DNA of 64,000 nt from the NCBI GenBank assembly GCA_921293015.1, contig OV121090.1:1984001-2048000 (forward strand), read 5' to 3'. Source of the stretch: Phorcus lineatus. Taxonomy: Eukaryota > Mollusca > Gastropoda > Trochida > Trochidae. This document shows positions 54,101-55,870 of the stretch, piece by piece (positions within the stretch are counted from its first letter, which is position 1; each line of letters opens with the position of its first letter). The translations under genes were made by a program, and so were the position numbers. A model generated the notes under the pieces. That model was not told the DNA's origin. It made no database searches and worked only from the letters and a program-made list of their open reading frames with translations.

Positions 54101-55703
54101 TTAGCTTCAAGCAACTACTGTTTGAACATGGATCTCGTATGAACGAATGTACCAAAATATTTACATAAAAGATAAGTAGGTTATTTACACAGCACACAAA
54201 TGCCTGTGCAGTATATCGAAGAATTGTCGTGTAGTATTAAAACTGACGTTTTCTGACCATCTAGTTAAAACTATCATTAATATTATACGACGTTGCGTCC
54301 CGAGGTTCATAAAAACAATTAATCCATTCTTGTTGAAAGGTTGGAGGTAGATATTTTGATTTACTTTTCACGTACCAGGTTTTAAAACATAGTAATATAT
54401 ATAACACATATATATCTATATTGAATCATCCTTACATGCTGATGATATTCGTCATTACCATTAGGAAATAAAAACACATATATGATTAGGTTAATTGTTA
54501 AATATAATATATATATGTCTTTATATTATTGTTTAGTGCATACATGTTATCTTTAGACAAATATGATGTTGTGTCTGAGAGTAACAGTGACCTGCAATTG
54601 GGAAACGAAATAAAGACAAAGAACCCAACCTCCATTGATGACTGGGAGGCTAAATATTCAAATGAGGTTGCAATCCCATGATACATTTTTGATCTTTACA
54701 TCAGTCCAACCCAACAACCGAAAACGTATTTCATATTGTTAAATTTAATTTTTTTAATATATCTATTACGAGGGATATCATTTTGGAGTTCATACCAATG
54801 AGAATATTATATACGTACCCATGACATACACTTATCAGCACATTCCTTGCTCTCGCTCGGGACAGCCTTACATATAGGCACTCGTGTCGTAAACATAGAA
54901 TGTCGCGGACACTCATATCATAAAAATTAATGATAACAGTGGGTTGTAGTTGGTATATATCCTGGCATGTCCTCTACTACCGGTAGCACTCGTCAATCAC
55001 ACACATTCCTAAAGATAATAGGACTTTCAAAGGTATTATTCGTAACTTACAACTGTGCGTATGTAGACAAACGATTGTCAATCATTCCTTTATCTCCAAC
55101 ACAGCTATCAAACCTTTACTCAGATGCACAACCAGGACAGTGAAAGCTTGGAATCAATAATGAAGACACATCCAATATTTCTTAGCTACGCAAATTTGAG
55201 ATACGAATCCTTTGTATTTTGCATTATTTGAATAAATCATTTGTCAAATGAACAGTGCATGCCTAAGTGCGTGTATACTTTACAAATCAATTTTAAAACT
55301 GTTGTTGTTTATCCCCCTCTTTACAGCCAATAAGAAATAATCCTTAACAATCATAATAACGAATTTTGGGGATTTATCAATTTTTCTATAAGACTACATG
55401 CGTTGTTACAGATTCAGTTATTCAAAAATGCATCTTTAACCATTAAAAACCTCCAGAGTGTATCGTTAGTTTTACCATTGTTCCTACAACTGCCTGTTGT
55501 TTACCATTATTAGTATGATCATTTTTCATATCATTTACGAATATACACAATACATTTCTCATTAGGTATGAATATATAAACAATTCATCTCCCAAAAGCA
55601 AATCCTCTCGGAAAATTGATACTATTAAATGCATATGCAGTCTGATATCCGGCTATGTACAAATGAAAAAGTTCAACGTCTTACCATTACTTATGTCGTC
55701 CAT
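6129..55703 (-). CDS. SLC7A9-like light-chain amino acid transporter, gene A (13 coding exons)
   Basis: Join, in transcript order: 55703-55685, 49264-49097, 22130-22029, 21293-21054, 19111-18986, 18813-18714, 18229-18185, 17570-17447, 16083-15980, 15807-15711, 15133-14984, 14740-14572, 6196-6129. Every junction is GT-AG with compatible phase and the sum is 1512 nt (503 aa), close to the usual 487 aa of b(0,+)AT. The protein is a 12-helix LeuT-fold transporter of the plasma membrane. Family marks are GSGIF in helix 1, YSELGT, a cysteine in [11 protein letters not shown] where light chains form the disulfide to an SLC3 heavy chain, [15 protein letters not shown], and [13 protein letters not shown]. 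By family it exchanges cationic and neutral amino acids; the exact substrate is inference. Oddities are a 27-kb intron 2 holding five forkhead genes and a last intron holding a BEL/Pao element. Gene B is its tandem paralogue. Confidence 0.88.
6766..7043 (-). repeat. BEL/Pao 3' LTR
   Basis: 278 bp, matching the other LTR along its whole length. On the element's strand it ends in CGTTACA. Confidence 0.93.
7272..13669 (-). other. BEL/Pao Gag-Pol region (fossil)
   Basis: Parts in element order with rough positions: a Gag-like N-terminal part (about 13.7-12.9 kb), a DUF1759-type Gag core (about 12.5-12.0 kb), a Cys/His-rich knuckle region (about 11.7-11.5 kb), an aspartic protease with a DTQS active-site motif (about 11.3 kb), a reverse transcriptase with a YVDD box (about 9.97 kb), RNase H (about 9.4-9.0 kb), an integrase zinc-binding part and core (about 8.5-7.8 kb), and a C-terminal DUF5641-type end (about 7.6-7.3 kb). 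This order is diagnostic for BEL/Pao. Treated as a virus-like fossil; single breaks are not listed. Confidence 0.9.
13670..14222 (-). other. BEL/Pao leader between 5' LTR and Gag
   Basis: About 550 bp without coding features. Three imperfect copies of a CCTCGTTATAACGCGTTTT-like block occur at about 13923, 13979 and 14037. Confidence 0.6.
14223..14499 (-). repeat. BEL/Pao 5' LTR
   Basis: 277 bp, identical to the 3' LTR except for one A in a run. On the element's strand it begins TGTAACTGCAG. Confidence 0.93.
14572..14740 (-). CDS. Gene A exon 12 (helices 11-12)
   Basis: Encodes [20 protein letters not shown] through LKVPGFG, the last two membrane helices. The acceptor is TTTTGCAG and the donor GTAAGA. 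It is 169 bp, the same as in gene B, with only about four base differences and an identical protein. The near-identity continues some 55 bp into the upstream intron. Confidence 0.9.
14984..15133 (-). CDS. Gene A exon 11 (helices 9-10)
   Basis: Exactly 50 codons, [20 protein letters not shown] onward to KDAERPYK, phase 0 at both ends, acceptor GTTCCAG and donor GTAATC. It contains the family signature [13 protein letters not shown]. It is almost identical to the gene B exon. Confidence 0.9.
15711..15807 (-). CDS. Gene A exon 10 (loop after helix 8)
   Basis: 97 bp encoding (R)[20 protein letters not shown] through TSMVFT. Acceptor CAACCTGTAG, donor GTGAGT. The [12 protein letters not shown] stretch corresponds to the GREGHMLKVLS region of vertebrate b(0,+)AT. 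It differs clearly from gene B at the base level, unlike exons 11-12. Confidence 0.9.
15980..16083 (-). CDS. Gene A exon 9 (helix 8 with FGAANG motif)
   Basis: 104 bp encoding [20 protein letters not shown] and [14 protein letters not shown](R). The FGAANG motif is the SLC7A9-type version of this substrate-site region. Acceptor TTATTTCTAG, donor GTACAG. Confidence 0.9.
16084..17446. other. Gene A intron 8, no element recognised
   Basis: 1.36 kb of intron between exons 8 and 9. Short plus-strand ORFs here do not resemble known proteins. I see no inverted or tandem repeat of note. Confidence 0.5.
17447..17570 (-). CDS. Gene A exon 8 (helices 6-7)
   Basis: 124 bp encoding [20 protein letters not shown] and [20 protein letters not shown]. 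Acceptor CTATCAACAG, donor GTCAGT. It continues the conserved NPxxNLP motif started in exon 7. Confidence 0.9.
17712..17989. repeat. Foldback MITE in gene A intron 7
   Basis: Two inverted arms of about 81 bp (17712-17792 and 17909-17989), beginning CATCCTGCT and differing at about ten positions, surround a 116-bp centre. The element has no coding capacity and would fold into a long hairpin. A diverged relative lies at about 50190-50355: it shares the centre around GTTGTGC-GCT-TTGCTGAATG and part of the arms. Confidence 0.85.
18185..18229 (-). CDS. Gene A exon 7 (45-bp micro-exon)
   Basis: Encodes (W)[14 protein letters not shown](V). Acceptor TTTATTACAG, donor GTAAGT. The codon split across the exon 7/8 boundary gives Val, where gene B has Lys and the family normally has a basic residue (NPxR/K-NLP). 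Confidence 0.88.
18714..18813 (-). CDS. Gene A exon 6 (helix 6 entry, WAYDG motif)
   Basis: 100 bp encoding (G)[20 protein letters not shown] and [12 protein letters not shown](W). The FEG and LWAYDGW motifs are family hallmarks. Acceptor TTATTTCAG, donor GTAAGT. Confidence 0.9.
18986..19111 (-). CDS. Gene A exon 5 (helix 5)
   Basis: 126 bp encoding (I)[20 protein letters not shown] and [20 protein letters not shown]. Two AG acceptors sit 6 bp apart (TTACAGTTACAG). The distal one keeps the family length ([16 protein letters not shown] is 16 residues, as in human LAT proteins), so I chose 19111; the other would give 19105 and stay in frame. This acceptor and the first bases of the exon are the source of the minisatellite at 19870-20500. 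Confidence 0.88.
19290..19385 (-). repeat. tRNA-derived SINE head
   Basis: On the minus strand the order GGGTTAGCTGGTCTAGTGG (A-box-like) and, about 45 bp later, GGTTTCGATCCCC (B-box-like) copies the internal promoter of a tRNA. No intact cloverleaf is claimed. It sits in intron 4 of gene A between exon 5 and the minisatellite. The limits of any SINE body were not determined. Confidence 0.6.
19870..20500. repeat. 63-bp minisatellite made of a splice acceptor and exon head
   Basis: About ten tandem units of some 63 bp. On the minus strand each unit reads through TTACAGTTACAG then TGGGGTTGGTGAACAGTTAC, which matches the acceptor and first 20 bases of exon 5. One further isolated unit stands at about 20880-20925. 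Each unit therefore carries a decoy 3' splice site on the coding strand. The same repeat occupies the same intron of gene B. Confidence 0.92.
20501..21053. other. Remainder of gene A intron 4
   Basis: Non-coding apart from the lone minisatellite unit at about 20880-20925. The open frame running out of the minisatellite is a by-product of the repeat and carries no recognisable domain. Confidence 0.5.
21054..21293 (-). CDS. Gene A exon 4 (helices 2-4, heavy-chain cysteine)
   Basis: 240 bp encoding (G)[20 protein letters not shown] through [22 protein letters not shown]. The Cys in TMCGAP aligns with the cysteine that links light chains to rBAT/4F2hc in this family. Acceptor ATCCGGCAG, donor GTATGT. 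Confidence 0.92.
21294..21690. repeat. Second exon-head minisatellite, intron 3 of gene A
   Basis: About four imperfect units of 60-100 bp. Each contains, on the minus strand, a version of TATCGGTAG/GTGCCCTGTCC and CTCTGAGTTGATGACTCTGG. These match the acceptor and first ~38 bases of exon 4 (GGCAG/GTGCGCTGTGC, CTCTGAGCTTGGGACTCTGA). The unit is thus a duplicated 3' splice site plus exon head. Confidence 0.85.
22029..22130 (-). CDS. Gene A exon 3 (helix 1, GSGIF motif)
   Basis: 102 bp encoding (G)[20 protein letters not shown] and [13 protein letters not shown](G). The GSGIF loop of helix 1 contacts the amino acid substrate in this family. Acceptor GTTACTGCAG, donor GTAGGT. The 27-kb intron holding the forkhead genes starts just upstream. 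Confidence 0.92.
22131..22780. other. Proximal part of gene A intron 2
   Basis: No gene seen. This is the stretch between exon 3 and the polyadenylation signal of Fox copy 0. Confidence 0.5.
22781..22786 (-). terminator. Polyadenylation signal of Fox copy 0
   Basis: AATAAA on the minus strand, 63 bp after the stop codon. It lies in a block (GTGCTAT-CATGAATAAATG) conserved at the same place after all five forkhead genes. Confidence 0.8.
22849..24339 (-). CDS. Intronless forkhead transcription factor, copy 0 (inverted)
   Basis: 496 aa from the shared start MKRSRSDAF. Residues ~68-165 form a forkhead winged helix: [15 protein letters not shown] (helix 1), [10 protein letters not shown] (helix 2) and [16 protein letters not shown] (recognition helix with the conserved N, R, H and S), then a wing with FLWTFNP. 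LPxxEIY and KCFxKI are most like the FoxN group, but that assignment is uncertain. The C-terminal half is rich in Ser, Thr, Pro and Asn and ends in [16 protein letters not shown], the most conserved tail block and a candidate activation domain. This copy is 53 aa shorter than the others through loss in the Ser-rich part and is the most diverged. The frame stays open upstream to an ATG at 24504, but the TATA box lies inside that stretch, so I start at 24339. Likely a nuclear DNA-binding regulator. Confidence 0.88.
   Translation of the reverse strand: MKRSRSDAFCDDVQPSKLQRINDQSSVTQSCISPTQNHDVEDVDLRQVMDEFIVIYEGLDTTDDPLVKPNYSYTELVYLALLRSPNFCLPINEIYKYIQFKFLFFKRNTREHWRNAVRHSLSKTKCFTKIGVRRGPNSSGTYNRSMFLWTFNPSSIVNFARGDFRPSVDKEIGTNTLRWGYYRINAGAFWEKVSLAIEYKMTSFKNALITSPDQARIFEHQMCLLHTLEDQTPTSISSTPDMTLPSVSPTGPSYVTVPYPSNSPNVEYIQPSSNVGSCYLPINYNSPVNNYTMYQTSSPFQDNSPCEHGYHYASQGQESPVLVQSTSTPVQSLPDTPSHQNTSAGSPVSWDYTSSFETLSGHSWNSFHDSGLCSDYASPNESYTSDTLGYHEDTFNKHHQFHTLSTPYVIDCSLNSGILLSEGSDNAADGSSCSASNRIQSSCVFSENRKTSASFTHAQNSINTKSLFSDDELQEFMQGFNPNLLSSIDNLASYSC
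24424..24830 (-). promoter_or_regulatory. Promoter of Fox copy 0
   Basis: TATATAAG at 24424-24431 lies 92 nt from the ATG, the same distance as in the other copies. Upstream are three copies of the family promoter motif (minus-strand TTGTTGTTACAATA at about 24580, GTGTTGTTTTAGTCCTT at about 24680, GATGTTGTTACAAGAGC at about 24740). The upstream flank is interrupted at 24821 by a LINE. Confidence 0.75.
24822..27975 (+). mobile_element. 5'-truncated LINE with inactivated reverse transcriptase
   Basis: A perfect 7-bp target duplication, TGCAGTA, flanks it (24815-24821 and 27976-27982). It begins late in the endonuclease (DHSMVTW) and runs through the linker ([18 protein letters not shown]). It is then interrupted at about 25165-26600 by another LINE and resumes with [21 protein letters not shown] large deletion joins the early RT to [19 protein letters not shown]. 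The catalytic box reads YAKD instead of YADD, and the end is the Cys-rich tail [20 protein letters not shown]. The 3' end is a short (CTGT)n tail. Clade is not resolved. It sits in the upstream flank of Fox copy 0. Confidence 0.88.
25165..26600 (-). mobile_element. LINE fragment nested in the plus-strand LINE
   Basis: Minus-strand RT pieces in order: [84 protein letters not shown] (intact YADD), then [20 protein letters not shown]. At least three frame breaks separate them. It overlaps in content with the host LINE but has a different sequence, so it is a second element and not an inverted part of the first. It seems cut at both ends; a proper 3' tail is not visible at about 25165-25190. Confidence 0.8.
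27976..28200 (-). repeat. Displaced upstream flank of Fox copy 0
   Basis: This reads as the reverse complement of the flank before Fox copies 2-4 (compare 35640-35830): GACGAGCGATGGTAGTT, GATTTGGCATAT, ACCTTCGAATTCAC and ATAGAATCTGCCATATATTT in the same order. It shows that copy 0 carried the same upstream flank and that the LINE at 24822-27975 split it. Confidence 0.75.
28201..29919. other. Intron 2 spacer, no gene recognised
   Basis: AT-rich DNA between the inverted and the direct forkhead copies. Weak resemblance to the unit spacer may continue at the left edge, but I cannot support it base by base. No ORF or ordered repeat seen. Confidence 0.4.
29920..30490 (-). mobile_element. LINE 3'-end remnant (L1/Tx1-like C-terminus)
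   Basis: The minus strand reads [39 protein letters not shown], then [13 protein letters not shown] and [10 protein letters not shown] in neighbouring frames. This is the usual order of the C-terminal RT tail in L1/Tx1-type LINEs (FQ-RI-H ... LFK-KI ... FC ... E---H-F). It has several frame breaks and only the 3' end of the element is left. It lies upstream of Fox copy 1. Confidence 0.7.
30560..31185 (+). promoter_or_regulatory. Promoter and old flank of Fox copy 1
   Basis: TATAAAAG at 31178-31185 is 92 nt before the ATG. Motif copies at about 30826-30840 (GATGTTGTTAAAGTAG), 30883-30900 (GTGTTGTTACAGTCCTC) and 31027-31045 (GATGTTGTTACAATCCTT). The part from about 30750 is nearly identical to the promoter of copy 4, not to those of copies 2-3. 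The part before it (30560-30750) is an old, diverged version of the flank seen before the other copies. Confidence 0.75.
31270..32919 (+). CDS. Intronless forkhead transcription factor, copy 1
   Basis: 549 aa from [10 protein letters not shown]. The forkhead domain (residues ~68-165), the Ser/Pro/Asn-rich middle and the [19 protein letters not shown] tail are all present, with no internal stop. I chose this ATG (context AAAATGA) because the TATA box at 31178 puts the transcription start near 31208, after the upstream in-frame ATG at 31201. Residues near the start (RQ, PINEI) follow copies 0 and 4, while the rest follows copies 2-3, so the gene is a mosaic. It lies in intron 2 of transporter gene A, on the opposite strand. 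FoxN-like by LPxxEIY and KCFxKI; target genes unknown. Confidence 0.9.
   Translation: MKRSRSDVFGDDVQPSKLQRLNNQSSVTQSCISPTQNHDVEDVDLRQVMDEFIVIYEGLDTTDDPLVKPNYSYTELVYLALLRSPNFCLPINEIYKYIQFKFQFFKRNTREHWRNAVRHSLSKTKCFTKIGVRRGPNSSGTYNRSIFLWTFNPSSIVNFARGDYRPSVDKESGTNTLRWGYYRINAGAFWDRVSLAMESKMTSFKNALITSPDQARIFEHQTCLLHTLEDQTPTIGSSTPEMTLSTVSPTGSSYVTVPYPSNSPNAENIHPSSNVGSCYLPVNYNSPVNNYTMYQTSSPFQYNSPCEHGYRYASQEQESPVLVQSTSTSVHSPTGTPSHQNKSACSPVFWESSDITRTSSAERVTSSLESVSGQSWNSFHDSGFYSDYASPNDSYSNSFIDGRQFHSPPQNVNIFSPSFDFQTCQYRRNLRITSDTTGHHEDNFNNHHLFPKLSTEGLLDSVNDSSLDSSAVMFKGSDNPADGSSRSVSNWIQSSCVFSDSQTTSSSLTHAQNSTNPDCLLSADGLQEFMQGFNPNLLSSIENLASYSH
32984..32989 (+). terminator. Polyadenylation signal of Fox copy 1
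   Basis: AATAAA 65 bp after the stop, in the block TATGAATAAATGTTTTGAAA shared with copies 2 and 3. Confidence 0.8.
33164..33240 (+). repeat. tRNA-like 77-nt module, unit 1
   Basis: The ends CCCCTGG and CCAGGGG form a perfect 7-bp acceptor-like stem, and GGGTGTCGAATCTTG resembles a B box with one extra base. The inner arms pair poorly, so I do not call a tRNA gene. A tRNA-derived SINE head or tRNA pseudogene is likelier. Same position in units 2 and 3. Confidence 0.55.
34268..34308. promoter_or_regulatory. Pair of CRE palindromes, unit 1 spacer
   Basis: Two perfect TGACGTCA sites (34268-34275 and 34301-34308), 33 bp apart, about 2 kb before the ATG of Fox copy 2. By known binding preference these would suit CREB/ATF proteins; activity here is inference. 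The pair is kept in unit 2 and absent from unit 3. Confidence 0.45.
35871..36236 (+). promoter_or_regulatory. Promoter of Fox copy 2
   Basis: TATAAAAG at 36229-36236, 92 nt before the ATG. Motif copies at about 35915 (CATGTTGTTCCAGGAGCTTG), 35949 (GTGTTGTTGCAGTCCTTGCC) and 36069 (ATTGTTGTTACAGTCCTTAT). It is nearly identical to the promoter of copy 3 and resembles that of copy 0 (shared TATTGAGAGCAATT and GTGTTAAAGAAGTATCC). Confidence 0.75.
36321..37970 (+). CDS. Intronless forkhead transcription factor, copy 2
   Basis: 549 aa, no internal stop, same domain order as copy 1. It differs from copy 3 at about six residues (for example ENVD versus EDVD, LLRSPN versus LLRSQN, SSPCQY versus SSPFQY). 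The forkhead recognition helix [11 protein letters not shown] is unchanged. The start was chosen by the TATA distance as for copy 1. Encoded on the plus strand inside an intron of the minus-strand transporter gene A. Confidence 0.9.
   Translation: MKRSRSDAFGDDVQPSKLQRLNNQSSVTQSCISPTQNHDVENVDLHQVMDEFIVIYEGLDTTDDPLVKPNYSYTELVYLALLRSPNFCLPISEIYKYIQFKFQFFKRNTREHWRNAVRHSLSKTKCFTKIGVRRGPNSSGTYNRSMFLWTFNPSSIVNFARGDYRPSVDKESGTNTLRWGYYRINAGAFWDRVSLAMESKMTSFKNALITSPDQARIFEHQTCLLHTLEDQTPTIGSSTPEMTLSTVSPTGSSYVTVPYPSNSPNAENIHPSSNVGSCYLPVNYNSPVNNYTMYQTSSPCQYNSPCEHGYRYASQEQESPVLVQSTSTSVHSPTGTPSHQNKSACSPVFWESSDITRTSSAEKVTSSLESVSGQSWNSFHDSGFYSDYASPNDSYSNYFIDGRQFHSPPQNVNMFSPSFDFQTCQYRRNLRITSDTTRHHEDNFNNHHLFPKLSTEGLLDSVNDSSLDSSAVMFKGSDNPADGSSRSVSNWIQSSCVFSDSQTTSSSLTHAQNSTNPDCLLSADGLQEFMQGFNPNLLSSIENLASYSH
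38035..38040 (+). terminator. Polyadenylation signal of Fox copy 2
   Basis: AATAAA 65 bp after the stop, in the same conserved block as copies 1 and 3. Confidence 0.8.
38215..38291 (+). repeat. tRNA-like 77-nt module, unit 2
   Basis: Differs from the unit 1 module at one or two positions. Same CCCCTGG/CCAGGGG closing stem. Confidence 0.55.
39331..39371. promoter_or_regulatory. Pair of CRE palindromes, unit 2 spacer
   Basis: TGACGTCA at 39331-39338 and 39364-39371, the same 33-bp spacing as in unit 1, about 2 kb before the ATG of Fox copy 3. Confidence 0.45.
40925..41302 (+). promoter_or_regulatory. Promoter of Fox copy 3
   Basis: TATAAAAG at 41295-41302, 92 nt before the ATG, with three motif copies at about 40981, 41015 and 41135 in the same order and spacing as in copy 2. 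Confidence 0.75.
41387..43036 (+). CDS. Intronless forkhead transcription factor, copy 3
   Basis: 549 aa, uninterrupted. It starts MKQSRSD where the other copies have MKRSRSD, a change in the basic N-terminal patch that may act in nuclear import or DNA contact. The forkhead core is intact except for Ser-Gln-Asn in place of Ser-Pro-Asn before helix 2. Its downstream spacer is shorter and more diverged than those of units 1-2, so it marks the edge of the recent duplication. Confidence 0.9.
   Translation: MKQSRSDAFGDDVQASKLQRLNNQSSVTQSCISPTQNHDVEDVDLHQVMDEFIVIYEGLDTTDDPLVKPNYSYTELVYLALLRSQNFCLPISEIYKYIQFKFQFFKRNTREHWRNAVRHSLSKTKCFTKIGVRRGPNSSGTYNRSMFLWTFNPSSIVNFARGDYRPSVDKESGTNTLRWGYYRINAGAFWDRVSLAMESKMTSFKNALITSPDQARIFEHQTCLLHTLEDQTPTIGSSTPEMTLSTVSPTGSSYVTVPYPSNSPNAENIHPSSNVGSCYLPVNYNSPVNNYTMYQTSSPFQYNSPCEHGYRYASQEQESPVLVQSTSTSVHSPTGTPSHQNKSACSPVFWESSDITRTSSAEKVTSSLESVSGQSWNSFHDSGFYSDYASPNDSYSNSFIDGRQFHSPPQNVNMFSPSFDFQTCQYRRNLRITSDTTRHHEDNFNNHHLFPKLSTEGLLDSVNDSSLDSSAVMFKGSDNPADGSSRSVSNWIQSSCVFSDSQTTSSSLTHAQNSTNPDCLLSADGLQEFMQGFNPNLLSSIENLASYSH
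43101..43106 (+). terminator. Polyadenylation signal of Fox copy 3
   Basis: AATAAA 65 bp after the stop, conserved block. Confidence 0.8.
43281..43357 (+). repeat. tRNA-like 77-nt module, unit 3 (divergent version)
   Basis: Same closing stem, but about eleven differences from the unit 2 module within some 65 bases while the flanks stay almost identical. Its A-box-like CTATGGTTACCACG and B-box-like GGTTTCGAATCTC are closer to real tRNA boxes than those in units 1-2. Confidence 0.6.
43365..45440. repeat. Spacer of tandem unit 3 (shortened, diverged)
   Basis: Recognisably the same spacer as in units 1-2 (for example GTGATTAATGAGGATT-type and AATTTCATTACATCGTGGG blocks in order) but with many substitutions and about 0.5 kb of net loss, including the CRE pair. 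The distance from copy 3 to copy 4 is 4587 bp. No gene seen. Confidence 0.75.
45470..45889 (+). promoter_or_regulatory. Promoter of Fox copy 4
   Basis: TATAAAAG at 45882-45889, 92 nt before the ATG. Motif copies at about 45530, 45587 and 45731. It is nearly identical to the promoter of copy 1, some 14.7 kb away, and different from the promoters of copies 2-3 in between. Confidence 0.75.
45974..47623 (+). CDS. Intronless forkhead transcription factor, copy 4
   Basis: 549 aa, uninterrupted. The forkhead domain matches the others apart from [11 protein letters not shown] (Gln to Lys). Asp to Tyr in LHQVMYEF lies just before the domain. The C-terminal half is clearly diverged from copies 1-3 (for example [31 protein letters not shown]) yet keeps the length and the [19 protein letters not shown] tail. 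That pattern suggests selection on the two ends of the protein and drift in the middle. Last member of the array, 1.5 kb before the intron's distal end region. Confidence 0.9.
   Translation: MKRSRSDAFGDDVQPSKLQRLNNQSSVTQSCISTTQNHDVEDVDLHQVMYEFIVIYEGLDTTDDPLVKPNYSYTELVYLALLRSPNFCLPINEIYKYIQFKFKFFKRNTREHWRNAVRHSLSKTKCFTKIGVRRGPNSSGTYNRSMFLWTFNPSSIVNFARGDYRPSVDKESGTNTLRWGYYRINAGAFWDRVSLAMESKMTSFKNGLIASPDQAKIFEHQTFLLHTLEDQTPTSISSAPDMTLPSVSPTGPSYVTVPYPSNNPNVEYTQPASNVGSCHLPVNYHSPVNNYTMYQTSSPCKYKSLMKHGYRFASQGQESPLFVQSTSTPVQSPSDIPARHNTSGSLPLSWISSYKAHTCRAEIHTSSLESVSGQSCSYFHDSGFYSDYASPNTSYNKSFFDGRQFHSPAQNANMFSPHSDSGTCQYRRNVKITSNTLGYHEDIFNNHQLFPKLSTEVLLDSMNDSSLDSGVVMSKGSDNPVDGSSRSVSNRIQSSCVFSDSQTTSSAFTHPQNSTNPDCLLSADELQEFMQGFNPNLLSSIENLASYSH
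47688..47693 (+). terminator. Polyadenylation signal of Fox copy 4
   Basis: AATAAA 65 bp after the stop in the same conserved position. Confidence 0.8.
47733..47866. repeat. 34-bp minisatellite, four units
   Basis: Four copies of a 34-bp unit containing CCTTGTTACATTCAGTACAG, differing at one or two bases, directly behind Fox copy 4. It stands where units 1-3 have their spacer. Confidence 0.9.
47867..48810. other. Intron 2 distal part, no gene recognised
   Basis: AT-rich intron DNA. Small ORFs on both strands show no domain. Nothing else seen before the heat-shock-like cluster. Confidence 0.4.
48811..48882 (+). promoter_or_regulatory. Heat-shock-promoter-like cluster
   Basis: Three palindromic GAAnnTTC blocks, the core of heat shock elements, lie within 42 bp: GAATGTTC 48811-48818, GAACATTC 48825-48832, GAAGCTTC 48845-48852. 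A CCAAT box (48839-48843) sits among them and TATAAAT follows at 48876-48882. This order is that of an inducible HSP70-type promoter. No coding sequence follows on the plus strand; the next feature is exon 2 of gene A on the other strand. It may be a relic, or drive a non-coding transcript. Confidence 0.5.
49097..49264 (-). CDS. Gene A exon 2 (N-terminal tail and start of helix 1)
   Basis: 168 bp encoding (E)[20 protein letters not shown] through [20 protein letters not shown](G). Acceptor TCTTATTGTAG, donor GTCAGA. The GLRKR stretch resembles the cytosolic N-terminus of vertebrate b(0,+)AT. An internal Met (MADET) could start translation, but the frame joins exon 1 cleanly. Confidence 0.88.
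49488..49625. repeat. GAT/GAA-rich microsatellite
   Basis: Imperfect (GATGAA)n and (GAT)n run in intron 1 of gene A, purine-rich on the plus strand. Confidence 0.8.
49626..50189. other. Intron 1 stretch, nothing recognised
   Basis: AT-rich intron DNA without ORF, inverted repeat or tandem repeat that I can support. Confidence 0.4.
50190..50355. repeat. Diverged copy of the foldback MITE family
   Basis: The centre GGGTTGTGCTGCTGTTGCTG with TTTATTGGCTTG matches the centre of the element at 17712-17989. Short arms remain (ACCTGATCTCC on the left, GGAGATCAGGGT on the right). It is smaller and more decayed than its relative. Confidence 0.6.
50356..51539. other. Intron 1 stretch, nothing recognised
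   Basis: Several short ORFs without recognisable domains; the right half is very AT-rich. No ordered repeat seen. Confidence 0.4.
51540..52466 (+). mobile_element. Decayed non-LTR retrotransposon 3' half
   Basis: Plus-strand pieces [20 protein letters not shown] and [15 protein letters not shown], then YLGVYF, match the palm/thumb region of a LINE RT (the N-x-x-KSK-V-x-F and YLG motifs). Many frame breaks follow. The end AATAAAGATTGATTGATTGA is a typical short-repeat 3' tail. Heavily 5'-truncated; clade not resolved. Confidence 0.75.
53130..53480 (-). mobile_element. Tc1/mariner transposase remnant
   Basis: The minus strand reads [20 protein letters not shown] then [12 protein letters not shown], close to the DRFGGGSVMVWGGIS...GNLT block around the second catalytic Asp of Tc1-type transposases. 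A frame-broken DEASFRFIE piece lies before it. Only the middle of the gene is left and no terminal repeats were found. A 116-codon open frame at 52889-53239 overlaps it and is probably a by-product. Confidence 0.7.
53481..55684. other. Intron 1, distal part
   Basis: AT-rich intron DNA with no recognisable gene or ordered repeat. Ends at the donor site of exon 1. Confidence 0.4.
55685..55703 (-). CDS. Gene A exon 1, coding part
   Basis: ATG GAC GAC ATA AGT AAT G followed by the donor GTAAGA. Spliced to exon 2 it gives [20 protein letters not shown] with the Glu codon formed across the junction. The first exon is inferred from frame and splice signals only. Confidence 0.65.
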
Positions 55704-55870
55704 GTGTCCTTTTAAAGTATCCTGACGGGTCAAAGATTGACTGAGGACACTGACAGATACCAGACCCACAGACACTAACCTTTCTCTGCTACTGCAAACA
55801 AACCTTAAGCTCGGTATTCTACTGACATGATATGACAGCCCCCGAGCAGATATAGGTCACTACTTAAACT
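55704..55870 (-). promoter_or_regulatory. Gene A 5' UTR and likely promoter region
   Basis: Uninterrupted by splice acceptors in the right place, this should be the leader of exon 1. No clear TATA box is seen; a CCTATATC stretch lies at about 55840-55855. Transcription start not determined. Confidence 0.35.
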